From: Hymenopus coronatus
Lineage: Eukaryota > Arthropoda > Insecta > Mantodea > Hymenopodidae
Direction of reading: 5' to 3'
DNA: 64,000 bases
Assembly (NCBI GenBank): GCA_030762935.1
Contig: CM060880.1
Location: 17,787,001 to 17,851,000 of the forward strand
The position numbers and the translations under genes are program-made. Positions 13,501-21,044 of the stretch are shown here, piece after piece (the stretch's first letter is position 1; every line of letters begins with the position of its first letter). The notes beneath the pieces were generated by a model. That model saw nothing but the letters and a program-made list of their open reading frames with translations. It ran no database searches and was not told the origin of the DNA.

Positions 13501-16398
13501 TTTCTCGATTAGCATGAAGTAAATAGAAGCATAAGCTTTTTAGCAATACATTCTTGCAGAGATGTAGAGAAAGTCATGTAAATGGAGCACATTAGATTTT
13601 GTTTTTTAATTTTAATCTGTTATGTTTTCCACAGCAAGGAAATCCAGATCACCAATCATTCTATCCTTCACGTCTACTTCAAGGATCTTTCAATTCTGAG
13701 GTTCAGAAGGGACACAATCTACACATGGAACGATCTTCTTGGTAAGCACCGAAAATATATTGTGTTGTTCAGAGTTTTGTTGAGCAAGGTATTCTTAAGC
13801 TTAAGCTGAATATACTATGTCAACTTCATAATTTTTTTTTTTTTTTTTTTATAAGTTTAACGTCCTTTAACCTGGTTGGTCACATCGGACGATGATGAAA
13901 TTGGTGAAATGATGCTCAAATGTTCTCGGGATTCATGGAGCTTTAAGTTACTCAACATTCGTCTTCTCAGGATAGGGGAAAACCCCGAAAAAATCCTTTC
14001 CGGGTAACTCACCCTAAGCGAGATTCGAGCTCACGACCTTTTGAATGTGAGGCAGACACGCTACCACCACACTACCCATGCGGGCTTTAATGACTATTGT
14101 CACGAATTAAATCCAGGAACCAGTTCTTTGATTGTTTTATTTTTGTAAAATACACTATCTACCTGTAATAGAGTACGATTAGTTGATTTCTTTTTACTTT
14201 CTCTACACGTACTGTGTACATAGTGTGTATAAAAGGTATTGTAGGTATTGCACCAAAAAAGTCAATACCGAGATTTCACCAGAGATAGCTGTTTTAGGTC
14301 CCCTAAATGCCCCCCAAATCCTTTTTAGAAAAACGTTAATGCGTGTGTGTGTGTGTGTGTGTAGACAACATAGCCCAAGGATGCGAAAGGAGATTTTCAG
14401 AAAAATTCCTCCACCCTCAGCTACGCTTTACATGGAAACAAATTCGAAAATTGTGTTTTTCTCAAAAATGCCTTTAACGATTTTGATTAAAATAACTTGT
14501 ATTAAAGATATTCACATCACAATTTATCATTACATGTGCATACGTGTTAGAGAAAGTAAAAATGATGGTGTTGCGATTCTGGACAAGTTCATTTTTTAAA
14601 TTGTTTCAATTCAGTTTAGCTCCCTTGGTGTAAAGGAACCTGTAGCATACAACATACATTTTATATCCCTGAGTTTTGCACACCACATGTTCCATATTGC
14701 TGCCTTAATACACATCAAAACAAAAGAGGATCGAATCTGGCAATGTAAACATACGAGGGCCACCCAGAAAGTGACAGACGATGTGGAATAACTAAACAAT
14801 AACAAAAGTTATCAGCACAAAACTTTATTTACCAAATTATAGTACTTTACTATACTTCTCAATGTAATCGTCATTACTATCAAGGTATTTATTGTCACGC
14901 CGTACTGGTTTTTCAATGCAGATGTTACACCGCTAAAGATCTGAGCCAAGATGTCAATGCCACTTTGAGGTCTTCATGGCTGGGAAATCTTTTTCATTCA
15001 AAAAGTCATGTACGGTGTCTAAACCGGTTTTTCTGAATTTTTTTTTCTTTTTGTAATTTAACGTCCTTTAACCTGGTTTGGTCATATCGGACGATGAATG
15101 TAATTGATGATATTGATCGTCCGATATCACCAAACCAGGTTAATTTTATCAAAATTTTCTTTCAACTTCTCCATAACGATTGATGAACTTCCATTCCGAT
15201 CTTTGTCGTACACACTGGTTCATCCTTGTTTACTCGTAAATTATGCGTCACTTCCTCACTGAAAAGTCGTTCTTTGCATTATAACCATAACTGTGTTATT
15301 TGTCTATAAAATTCGATTGGCCGAACATTTTGTGCATTCAAAAAAGCGAACACATTCTTTGGCGGTAGAAAATTATAACATGGGCATTGAAAAACTGGTA
15401 CCACGCGACAATAAATATCTTGATAGAATGGAGATTACGATGAGAAATAAAGTAAGGTACTGTAACGCTGTAAATAAAATGTTGTGTTGATATCTTTCGT
15501 TATCATTTGGCTATGCCAAATCGCCTTGTTACTTTCTTGATGGTCCTCGTATGTTAATGAATGTGATATAAGCAGGTTCCTCAGCAGGTTATGTTAAATG
15601 ACTGTATAAAGAGAGAATTTTTTGGATAGGTAGAGTCACATTGAAAAGTTCAGTGCCATAGCTGGGATTTGAACCACGGATCTCCCGACCTCTAGCCGGT
15701 TGCTCTGCCACTGAGCTACTTACAATGTCCCAGGATTCATAGTATAGCCAACCGTGGTTCAAATCCCGGTTATGGCATTGAATTTTTCAGTCTGACTCTA
15801 CCTATCCAACTCCTGTCCTACACACGGCTTGTGTGAAAAAACAATTAATCCAATACCAGAGAATTTTTTGTTCAGCATTTTTACAAATGAGTCAATTCAG
15901 TAATTAAATCATCATTCGAGATTCAAAAACTATGTACTACACATCGGGTAGCCAACTTAACATTCAGTTGAACACTTACAGTTTTACTGTTAGAACGAGC
16001 TGAAAAATTCGTCTGCTCGATGGTTAGAGTGGACGTCTCCAAAAGTGTCCTCGCGAATGCAGTCCCTGAAAGAAGGGACTGTGTGGGCTGTGACGCGACT
16101 TCACAGTACATTTACCCCTTCCCCTTCTGACGTAGTGAAATGTTTGCTCTATATATAATAATAATCCACGAAAACGTGTGTGCACATTTAAAGACGAATA
16201 GGAGGAGCAATTTTTCTATGGCTACTGCTTTTGATGAAATTGCAAATTGTCTTATTTGTTCTATGAGTTTACGAGGGATAAATAAGACCAATGTAAGACG
16301 TCATTATATTGCGTTACAAAGAGCACGTGGACATTACAGGAAAAAAATTTAACGTAATGAATTACCAAGTGTAAGAACACAGATTATCATACCCAAAC

Positions 16399-16456
<58 letters not shown>

Positions 16457-17815
16457 TTAGTAGTAGTTGTTGTAGTAATTGTAGTAGTAGTCTACTAATA
16501 CTATAATAATAATAATAATAATAATAAATAAACAATAATAAATTTATTAGTACAAATGAAATAATGGATAAAAGTGTATAATTCATAATCGTATTGTAGG
16601 AATGGCACTTGCAATACAACTCCAAGAACTAAAGACTTTTTTTAAAATTGAAAACAGTAAAATCACATTCACGATCTCGGATACTAGGTGTAAATCTATG
16701 TGCACAATTAAACGAGTTGAATATGACAGTGAAGTAGCTTTGGATACTCTTTTGTCATAATTCCTCTACCAAATCCTCTCTTCACTGTGAACTGTGACAA
16801 GTATTCACAGTGCAGCACTGCGACTCTGCCCCCTACCGCCAACTGCCCAAATACTTTTGTAGTACGGGACAGCATCTCTGGTGACCAGGTCTGGCAGGCA
16901 AAGCGCAAGAGGTATGAACTTACCCTGCCTCTCGTCCCAACTAATCTCTTTCAACAGTCATGTAGAGCCAAAGAAACCGGTTCCGTGGCAATTTATCAGT
17001 GCAGTAGTGGCTTACATGTGCAATATGACTGATCGGTGAATGGTTAATCGGAACTGGGAGAACAAGTATTTTGTTGTTCTTCAAGAACAACCGTCACTGT
17101 TGCACACGTTACCTCTCCGCTTCTCTGCCAGGTGAAAGGAGAAAGGAAGTGGCGATTGCAGGGGCAGAGCATTTCACATTGCGGGTGATTATCTTACCGA
17201 CCCTGATGCAGACTTTAAAGACGCCTGGGTTATAACCACTTGGAGAGCGAGAGAACCCTATTCGGATCCGGGCTGTGGCTTTTGAATTTTTCAGCTGGTT
17301 CTAACAGTAAAACACACACTTAAAATAACAATATTGCCAATATAACAATTCTGTGTGTTTGGTCAGATCATAATAATCCAAAATTAGGCTTTTTGTACTA
17401 AGACAGTAGTGATATAAAAGGAACGGTCCTCTATCGTGTGATGAAGCACTGATATCTCTAGGACTTCACCAAACGATAGAGGATTGTTTCTTTTATATTA
17501 CTACTGTCTTAGCACAAAACTCCATTTTTTGGAATTATCGTGTTTTGACCAAACGCTACAGAGTTGGAATTACAGTTTTGTTTATTCCTTACAGCATCGT
17601 TTGGTGGTATCGTGGGTCTGTGTCTGGGAAGCAGTTTGCTGAGTTTTGTGGAGCTGTTTTATCACCTAACAGTGCGCCCAGCTTGTAGCATTCTACATCG
17701 TGAAGACGTGGAAACCTACTACACAAAAAACATCAAGGTGTATCCGGTGCCAGAGAGGAAATCTGATGCTAAGATCAGCACTGTGTTTGGTCCGCAGCTA
17801 CATTGGCTGCCTTAA
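1152..17815 (+). CDS. Gene A: pickpocket-type DEG/ENaC sodium channel subunit, 5'-truncated by the window
   Basis: Joined exons 1152-1311, 1561-1700, 4853-5051, 6372-6576, 8660-8716, 12262-12424, 13635-13741 and 17595-17815 give 1252 nt: one base of a split codon, then 416 residues and TAA. Family knowledge: DEG/ENaC subunits assemble as trimeric, amiloride-sensitive cation channels in the plasma membrane; insect PPKs serve mechanosensation, taste, osmosensing and pheromone detection. Seen: a Cys-rich extracellular domain (CxxLFVKCxW at residues 58-67, GFCCSFN near 88-94), palm/thumb segments with CLVQC and LCNCTPYFF, then TM2 (about residues 345-367) with GLCLGSS. No frame breaks occur. The N-terminal cytosolic exon and TM1 exon, present in gene B, are not found at 1-1151, so they should lie to the left. 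The first intron uses a GC donor. Which PPK orthologue this is cannot be decided here; substrate and gating are unknown. Confidence 0.93.
1345..1505 (+). repeat. Rep-1, 3'-end fragment inside the 249-bp intron
   Basis: GAAGCAAGTAATAAGACC through AGAGAAAGTTATGTAAATGG and ACATCAGATTTTTTT. It makes up most of the intron following the GC donor. Confidence 0.85.
1561..1700 (+). CDS. Gene A exon (equivalent to gene B exon 4)
   Basis: The acceptor is GTTCTAG before 1561 and the donor is GA|GTGAGT. It begins LTQPCETLFVKCKWRGE and includes TPCDQLF and GFCCSFN, the conserved N-terminal Cys cluster of the DEG/ENaC extracellular domain. The preceding intron is only 249 bp, the shortest in the gene. Length 140 nt, identical to gene B. 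Confidence 0.95.
2190..2645. other. Intron sequence, unclassified
   Basis: GC-richer stretch with no frame that looks coding and no similarity I recognise to the other repeats here. It leads into a partial SINE-B. Confidence 0.3.
2650..2830 (+). repeat. SINE-B, 5'-truncated and diverged
   Basis: Carries the GGAGGATGATGGATTTTTCGG and GGAAGTAAAGCCGTTG motifs of SINE-B with the same variant tail (GTGATTTCGTCC) as the copy at 37386, so the two form a subfamily. Confidence 0.7.
3070..4036 (+). repeat. GC-rich composite of probable SINE/LINE fragments
   Basis: GC-rich block in an AT-rich intron. A box-B-like GGTCCGGGTTCGCTCCCCG occurs near 3389, followed by CCCTGGGTTTTCTCTGG. No intact reading frame. 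Classification is inference from composition and the Pol III motif. Confidence 0.45.
4037..4260 (+). repeat. SINE-E, tRNA-like head with intact T-arm and acceptor stem
   Basis: The head begins TCTGGGTAGCTCAATTGG. The T-arm (CCAGG/CCTGG around GTTCAAA) and a 7-bp acceptor stem (one G-U) still pair, but D and anticodon stems do not. The tail holds GTACGTTAAAGAAATCC and GGCGCTGATA. A SINE, not a tRNA gene. Confidence 0.7.
4264..4545 (+). repeat. SINE-A (tRNA-derived), copy 1, ending in (AAT)n
   Basis: GCCCGCCTGGGTAG head, GTCGTGAGTTTGAGTCTCGC box-B region, CCCGAGATCATTTGAGCATC core and CAGGTTAAAGGACGTT tail; it ends in an (AAT)n run at 4505-4542. It directly abuts SINE-E. Confidence 0.9.
4853..5051 (+). 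CDS. Gene A exon (equivalent to gene B exon 5)
   Basis: The acceptor is TTGTTCAG and the donor CAG|GTGATG. It encodes RMEPHRVNGASYLSGLSMLL, then YYAALFSFYGLQVLVHSP and EYPEISARG, a segment nearly identical to gene B and typical of the palm/beta-ball region. 199 nt, phase 2 to phase 0. Confidence 0.95.
5098..5695 (+). repeat. Rep-1, 5' half, split by a SINE-A
   Basis: Terminal region near 5098, then GAGAAGGTATTGTATTCC, the variable GTGTGTCTG tract and CATAGCTCAAAAACG; it resumes at about 5548 with TTAAATACCAAACTTG. The junction at 5696 joins an opposite-orientation Rep-1. Confidence 0.85.
5293..5547 (+). repeat. SINE-A, copy 2, inserted in Rep-1
   Basis: Same head, core and tail as copy 1 but ending in a pure A-run of about 26. 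Flanks share an AAAACGAAAA-like duplication. Confidence 0.88.
5696..6162 (-). repeat. Rep-1, inverted partner of the copy at 5098
   Basis: Reads GGTTTAGCAGTTA, GGCTATTCCCAGAAAATTC, ATCTTCGTGTCG and ends in CACTATGTACATAGT then GTGTAGAGTAATGAAAA. Confidence 0.88.
6163..6360 (+). repeat. Rep-1 fragment reaching the acceptor of gene A exon 6372
   Basis: GTTAAACACCAAACTTA, CTACCCTTCACATGGAAA and TTTTTTCAAAATGG match the Rep-1 middle. It runs to within about 12 nt of the AG at 6370-6371. Confidence 0.75.
6372..6576 (+). CDS. Gene A exon (equivalent to gene B exon 6)
   Basis: The acceptor TTTTGCAG is preceded almost directly by Rep-1 sequence. It encodes VSAASTYSTAEVRAL, RLCVFEDEKLFDG, NCLVQCRTRHMMQLCNC and TPYFFPTA. 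At 205 nt it is 18 nt shorter than gene B, which carries six extra residues after the FEDE motif. The donor GCAG|GTGTGT was chosen over GTAAGT four bases downstream because it gives the phase-1 junction seen in gene B. Confidence 0.93.
6590..6975. other. Low-copy intron sequence
   Basis: AT-rich; no repeats, RNA or coding features recognised. Confidence 0.4.
6976..7255 (+). repeat. SINE-B, copy 3 (most complete)
   Basis: CCGTGGTGTAATGGTTGCAG head with GGTTCAGACCCGACGG box B, TTCGGAAGGGAA core and GCGTCCATAAATAAAACTCC tail ending in CCTTTTCC repeats. Confidence 0.9.
7256..8047. other. Mostly low-copy intron sequence
   Basis: No gene seen. The stretch 7640-7735 carries CCGACGTTTCAGATG and GTCATGAGGAAAG, the reverse complement of the GAAACGTCGG...CCTCA arrangement in the hairpin at 33134, so it may be a relic of the same element. 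Confidence 0.4.
8048..8575 (-). repeat. Rep-1, 5' (hairpin) end and middle
   Basis: Begins TCTGATGTGTTCCATTCACA then GACTTTCTCTGC; it contains CTTGCTTCCTTGTAAG, TAAATTGTGTGTTTTAACG and GGCTATTCC-like motifs; ends about 85 bp before exon 8660. Confidence 0.9.
8660..8716 (+). CDS. Gene A micro-exon (57 nt; equivalent to gene B exon 7)
   Basis: Flanked by AATCACAG and AC|GTAAGT. It encodes GSDFKLCSLTDVECLANHR, with the paired cysteines and ECL motif expected after the YFFP segment in PPK proteins. Phase 1 on both sides. A deleted transposon begins 47 bp downstream. Confidence 0.93.
8764..9648 (+). mobile_element. Foldback transposon with 265-bp inverted arms, IS630/mariner-like
   Basis: The left arm 8764-9028 and right arm 9382-9648 are near-perfect inverted copies starting CAGGGTTACTACAAAAG. 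TA target duplications lie at 8762-8763 and 9649-9650. The arms include the N-terminal transposase coding region; the catalytic domain and the true 3' end are missing. Located in a gene A intron. Confidence 0.92.
8930..9393 (+). pseudogene. Transposase N-terminal half (helix-turn-helix region), no catalytic core
   Basis: Starts MAENPVEK; a one-base deletion after VEK, relative to the right-arm copy, breaks the frame. Past it, a frame reads FARTQSATVVQRHF, PTRQSIYDWYRKFETTG, SGRPRVSEENVERVR, TVWKILRKRL and stops just after EDDAGFCERIIS, where the DDE domain would begin. Such HTH plus SGRPR linker sequences are typical of mariner/IS630-superfamily transposases. The right arm encodes only the inverted first 40 or so residues (minus strand, 9370-9509). 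Confidence 0.88.
9655..10055. other. Low-copy intron sequence
   Basis: AT-rich with a pyrimidine-rich TTTCTTTC stretch near 10020-10070; nothing else recognised. Confidence 0.4.
10061..11051 (+). repeat. Rep-1, near full length, interrupted by SINE-B
   Basis: Runs from TTTACTTTCTCTAG through ACCAAACTTGTG, CATAACTGGCAAA, CATAGACGTTTTTCATGGAG, GCAACCAGCC to GGAACACATCAGATTTG. About 850 bp without the insertion. Confidence 0.92.
10466..10607 (-). repeat. SINE-B fragment inserted in Rep-1
   Basis: Reverse of the SINE-B tail: GTGGTTCTCAGCGTTCCATT, GGGCGTGAAAGACCAC, GCTCAGAGG. GGATGAA-type sequence flanks both sides. Confidence 0.82.
11056..11336 (-). repeat. SINE-B, complete, reverse orientation
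   Basis: The tail comes first (TTTATTTATGGACACTC), ending in the inverted tRNA-like head (GATTTGAACTCGCAACC, CCGAGACCACAG). It abuts the end of the Rep-1 copy. Confidence 0.88.
11535..11760 (+). repeat. Rep-1, 3'-end fragment
   Basis: CAGCGATTGGCTTTTAAAG, GCAAGCAAGTAATAAGAC and GGAAAGTCATGTGAATG then CACATCAGATTTTTTG. Confidence 0.88.
11944..12122. repeat. Near-perfect hairpin, 81-bp arms, 15-nt loop
   Basis: Left arm 11944-12024, right arm 12040-12122, only a few mismatches; the loop is CCTTCTTCAAGAGTA. No coding potential. It lies 140 bp upstream of exon 12262. Confidence 0.92.
12262..12424 (+). CDS. Gene A exon (equivalent to gene B exon 8)
   Basis: The acceptor is TTGCCAG and the donor TT|GTGAGT. 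It encodes VFNNLYSPDLVPGLDDNENA followed by MRCDCHPTCTDVSYSTEMS, the CDCxPTC disulphide motif near the thumb. 163 nt, identical in length to gene B. Confidence 0.95.
12592..13604 (+). repeat. Rep-1, full length, with a 140-bp insertion
   Basis: Runs from TTTACTTTCTCTATG to GTAAATGGAGCACATTAGATT. All the usual internal blocks are in order. About 870 bp excluding the insertion at 13288-13427. It ends 30 bp before exon 13635. Confidence 0.93.
13288..13427. repeat. Short GC-rich insertion in Rep-1 with flanking duplication
   Basis: Begins ATGGCAAGACAGCTCACG, contains a C-run at 13385-13396, ends CATGACCTAGAC. The flanks TTTAACCTATAGTAACTCC (13269) and TTTAACCTATGATACTCCC (13428) look like a long target duplication. 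Probably a SINE; no clear Pol III boxes seen. Confidence 0.65.
13635..13741 (+). CDS. Gene A exon (equivalent to gene B exon 9)
   Basis: The acceptor is TTTTCCACAG and the donor TTG|GTAAGC. It encodes KEIQITNHSILHVYFKDLSI and RFRRDTIYTWNDLL, the last beta-strand and pre-TM2 linker. The codon of the degenerin-site Ala is split over the following intron (G|CA). A full Rep-1 copy ends about 30 bp upstream. Confidence 0.95.
13840..14086 (-). repeat. SINE-A, reverse orientation, long T-run
   Basis: T-run, then AACGTCCTTTAACCTGG, CATCGGACGATGA, GGTAACTCACCCTAAGCG and the inverted head CACACTACCCATGCGGGC. Confidence 0.9.
14190..14562 (+). repeat. Rep-1, short internally deleted copy with matching ends
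   Basis: Starts TTTACTTTCTCTACACGTAC and ends TGCATACGTGTTAGAGAAAG, so both ends are the same terminus in inverted orientation, with about 330 bp of Rep-1 proximal sequence between. Confidence 0.85.
14752..15551 (-). mobile_element. Palindromic deleted mariner, about 800 bp
   Basis: Ends TACGAGGGCCACCC and TGATGGTCCTCGTA, with TA at the boundaries. Roughly 200 bp at each end are imperfect inverted copies of a mariner 3' end: minus-strand C-terminal coding sequence at about 14840-14965 and a plus-strand version at 15362-15425 (GIEKLVPRDNKYLD). Interrupted by SINE-A tail sequence near 15046. Confidence 0.85.
15043..15146. repeat. Small palindrome of two SINE-A tails
   Basis: TTTAACCTGGTTTGGTCAT and, inverted, ATCACCAAACCAGGTTAA surround a short spacer. 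It sits inside the deleted mariner. Confidence 0.75.
15645..15855. repeat. SINE-D, inverted head plus forward tail
   Basis: GGGATTTGAACCACGG and GAGCTACT form a tRNA-like head on the minus strand; from 15748 the box-B region recurs forward (GTGGTTCAAATCCCGG) with tail CTACCTATCCAACTCCTG and GGCTTGTGTGAAAAA. Confidence 0.8.
15860..17350. other. Intron sequence, mostly low copy
   Basis: Contains trinucleotide runs (ATT)n 16398-16456 and (AAT)n 16503-16526, and an inverted pair of about 30 bp at 15978-16008 and 17281-17311 (AGCTGAAAAATTC and its complement), which may mark the ends of a 1.3-kb element. No coding frame recognised. Confidence 0.45.
17358..17557. repeat. Foldback/MITE hairpin, about 80-bp arms
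   Basis: The left arm begins TTTGGTCAGATCATAATAAT and includes ACTAAGACAGTAGTGATA; the right arm is its complement ending GTGTTTTGACCAAA. Loop about 35 nt. Located just before the last exon of gene A. Confidence 0.88.
17595..17815 (+). CDS. Gene A terminal exon: TM2 and C-tail
   Basis: The acceptor is CTTACAG. It starts with the degenerin-site Ala, then SFGGIVGLCLGSSLLSFVEL (TM2 with the G-S-S filter tripeptide) and a 40-residue cytosolic tail ending FGPQLHWLP, TAA at 17813-17815. Of the first 31 residues 28 match gene B; the tail lacks gene B's Gln tract. Confidence 0.95.
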
Positions 17816-17824
17816 GCAATAATA

Positions 17825-19079
17825 TACACTAGGGGCGTTCAATAAGTCGTTAGAAAGCCCAAGAAATTACACTCGTAGCATCGAATATAGTTTGTATTTA
17901 GTAACCGTCGTCTCTTACTAGATGGCAGTTCAAGTTTTAGCCATACTATCACGTGGTTTCGTTGCCACAGGCGATTGAATCAGCAATCTTGTATCTCTTT
18001 AGAAAGATAGAAAAAAACGAGGTTCATGTGGTGATTAAACACTTCTATTTAAAATACTTAACACCGAAAGAGATAAAAGCAGAGTTGGATGAACTTCATG
18101 GCACATCTGCTCCTGCGCTTACAACAATTTAAAATTGGTTAAATGAATTTAAACGTGGCCGTACATCCACAAATGATTTCCTCCGAAATAATTGACAAAA
18201 TCAATAATATGGTTATGAGGGATCGACAAATCAAAGTTAATGAAATAGTATAGGCCACAAGCATATCACAAGTTAAATGTTCTCAATTTTGCACACAAAA
18301 TTAGATCTGAAAATTTTCTCGCCAAGATTGGTGCCGCGCTTGTTCTCAAAGAAGGATAGACACAATCTTGTGATCGATTCGGAAGCTGGTTTGTAACTTT
18401 TCCGTCGCAATCCTGACAATTTTCTGTGTCAATACATAACTGTGGATGAAAAATGGATACACTACTACACTCCAGAGGCAAAACTGTGGGATTTTTAAGG
18501 AGAACCGGCTCCGAAGAAGACAAAGGTGGTGAAATCTGCAGATAAGGTGTTGGCCTCGTTGTTTTGGTATGCACGTGGAATCAGCTACATTGTTTATTTG
18601 CAGATAGGAAGAACGATAAATGGAAAGTATAATGCATCGTTATGCACCGGTTGAACGGAGAAAAAAAGAAAAACCGCCCTCATCTGGTAAAGAAAAAGAT
18701 TCCCTTCCATCAAGACAATGCAAGGGTGCATACCTGCGCAGTTTCGATGGCGAAAATTGTAGAATTAAAGTTTGATTTACTACATCTAACGTATTTATCA
18801 ATTTGGCTCCCAGTGACTTTTTTTTTTATTTCCAAACTTAAAAAAGCGGCTCGGCGGAAAACGATTCCGTCTAACGAAGAGGTCATCTCTCAAACAGATG
18901 CATATTTTGAGAACCTTCCGAAATCCTACTTTTTGGAAGGCTTAAAACAGTTGGAGAAACGCTGGGAATAGTGTATCGAGCTAAAAGGAGATTATGGAAA
19001 AATAAAAAAAAATTAAAAAATTACCTAAAATAATGTGTTCTTCTATCTTTCTCTAAGGACTTATTGAACGCCCCTCGTA
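17825..19079 (+). mobile_element. Decayed mariner element starting 9 bp after the gene A stop codon
   Basis: Inverted ends AGGGGCGTTCAATAAGTC (17831) and GACTTATTGAACGCCCCT (19058), with TA at 17825-17826 and 19078-19079. About 1.25 kb, the standard mariner size. Contains the transposase pseudogene below. AATAAA at 19001-19006 could serve as a poly(A) signal for gene A. Confidence 0.93.
18010..18990 (+). pseudogene. Mariner transposase pseudogene
   Basis: Recognisable blocks: HFYLKYLTPKEIKAELDELH, a stop, then NWLNEFKRGRTSTND; TVDEKWIHYYTPEA (first catalytic Asp); FHQDNARVHTCAVSMAKI (second Asp); NLAPSDFF (third Asp, readable only in another frame near 18800); YFENLPKSYFLEGLKQLEKR; IELKGDYG. 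Several stops and frameshifts, so inactive. Confidence 0.92.
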
Positions 19080-19245
19080 CTACTTATATTAACTTTATTA
19101 GTGTCGTCAGATGACAGAAAATACAAGTTAGAATTCATGGTAGTAATATTACTCTATTTTAAGAAAAGGATGCCCAGTTCATTAAGAACATTAGTGCATA
19201 CGAGTGGTTTCAGTTTTCCAACACTTTCGTTTCCTCTTCTTCTTC

Positions 19246-19495
19246 TTCTTGGTTTTTATACTCCTGGCGATGTAAAGAGAATCGTATTCCAATACAATCA
19301 CAGAGCGACGAGCTCTTAAAGATATGTTTAGCTTAGTGCATTCCCTTATTTCTTTTTTACCTACAAGTGAATAAGTAATCATAATTTCTGATAATGTTTA
19401 TCTTGGTTAGCATCAAGTAGATAAGCTTTTGTAAGAATATTCTGTTGCAAAATAATAGAGAAACTCACGTGAGAGTAACGCATCATATTTTTCTT
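19246..19495 (+). repeat. Rep-1, 3'-end fragment
   Basis: GGTTTTTATACTCCTGGCG through CATTCCCTTATTTC, TCTGATAATGTTTATCTTGG and CATCATATTTTTC; diverged. Confidence 0.75.
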
Positions 19496-19499
19496 TATG

Positions 19500-20345
19500 T
19501 TGTTACTTTTAAAATGCTCTAATAGATAGTTTTAATTATTTCTATGCAATATACTGTATTTACAATGTTATTTGGAAATTGAAACCAGGCAGTGTACTAA
19601 ATACAAGCAGTTACCGGCGGAGCCAGGCAGATATACATGCTCAGTGTACAAGTGAGAGGGAAATATGAAAAGAGTGGGGGTAGCGACCTGGCAGCGCAGA
19701 GTACGATATCGTATCTCATTCGCTGCAAAGTAGAACTCTTCCCATTTGAAAAACATTATAGATTAGGGTATGTACACATTGTATGAGCTTAATTGTAGTA
19801 CTTGTATCCATATATCATTCCTATAACATTTGTTGAGATGATGTGACACTCTTGATTTAGGTACAAAAAGGTATAAAGTATATGTGATCTATTCATTGTA
19901 GGGTGCAACGTCTTAATAGGAAATCAAGAGAAAAGAACAAAGAGTTGCTGGTTAAAATCTTAAATAATGTGATACTAACTACATTTTTCATCGAACTTTC
20001 AAGAAAGTGCAATTTCTTTAGTAAAAACTACTGATTTTATGGTGCACTTATTGGATTTGCTCTTCTGGAAAACCATGTGCATATTTCAGGAAGTGTATGC
20101 AATAATGTAAGAAATTGTATATCAGTGTTAAAATAATAATTTTGTTGTCAGTGCGTAAAGTGAAGTTTTGTAACATGTAAACTAAAAATAGCAATGTGTT
20201 ACTTTTACGCACAATCGGGAAAAATATAATATGTAACATACAGTATTTATTAAACCTTTTAGGTAACAAATCTCCTATAGTAAGTCCTGCTACATCATCT
20301 ATTTATGCTCAACTGTAACGGCATGTTGCAAAATATTCTAAATGA
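19500..20345. other. Intergenic low-copy sequence
   Basis: No gene, RNA or repeat recognised between the Rep-1 pieces. It holds part of the interval where the gene B promoter should lie, but I see no convincing core-promoter arrangement. Confidence 0.4.
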
Positions 20346-20349
20346 GCCA

Positions 20350-20983
20350 TCTTTTTACTTTCTCTACCAGCGTAAATATGCATAGTTCGTAGAGAAGGTA
20401 TTGCATTCCACTCCAAATTCGATACCGAGATATCATCCAAAATACAGCTGTTAGGGTCCTCTGTAAAAAAAATGCCCCATCCCAAACTACTCTTTACATG
20501 GAAAAAATTTCGAAAATTTTCTCTAAATGGCATAACGATTTTGATTAAAATCTCTTAAATTTAACATATTTACATGAAAAATAAAATATAAATCTTGAAT
20601 ATTATGGAAATAGCCTCTGAAGACCTCTTTATTCCGGAATAATTTTTCTGAATTTTGAATTACTGGTAAACCGTAAGGAACAGACTAAAACGTACGACAC
20701 AAAAAATGTAGATCTTGAAAATCTTCATGTCGCATCTTTGGAAAATGCCAAACTTAAATACCAAGCTGGTATCTTACGGTCTTTTAGTGTTTGAACTATG
20801 CTAGCTACACACACAAACACACATACACACGGACCATTTTGTAAAATTCTTTCTTTTTTGACTCAGGTGACCTCAAAACATATATTTCCGTTGAAATTTA
20901 GGCATCAGTTTTTGGATGGGTTGCAATACCTTCTCTATACACTATATATAGATATATAGTACGTGTAGAAAACGTAAAAACAA
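20350..20983. repeat. Rep-1 foldback: forward half joined to inverted half
   Basis: Forward 20350-20723 from TTTTTACTTTCTCTAC to AATGTAGATCTTG; then inverted 20724-20981 from AAAATCTTCATGTCGC to GTGTAGAAAACGTAAAAA. Same terminus at both outer ends. Confidence 0.87.
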
Positions 20984-21044
20984 CATAATGCCCAAAATAC
21001 TTCCTATTAAGAAATAAAAACAGAGGAAAGACTGAAATGATAAA

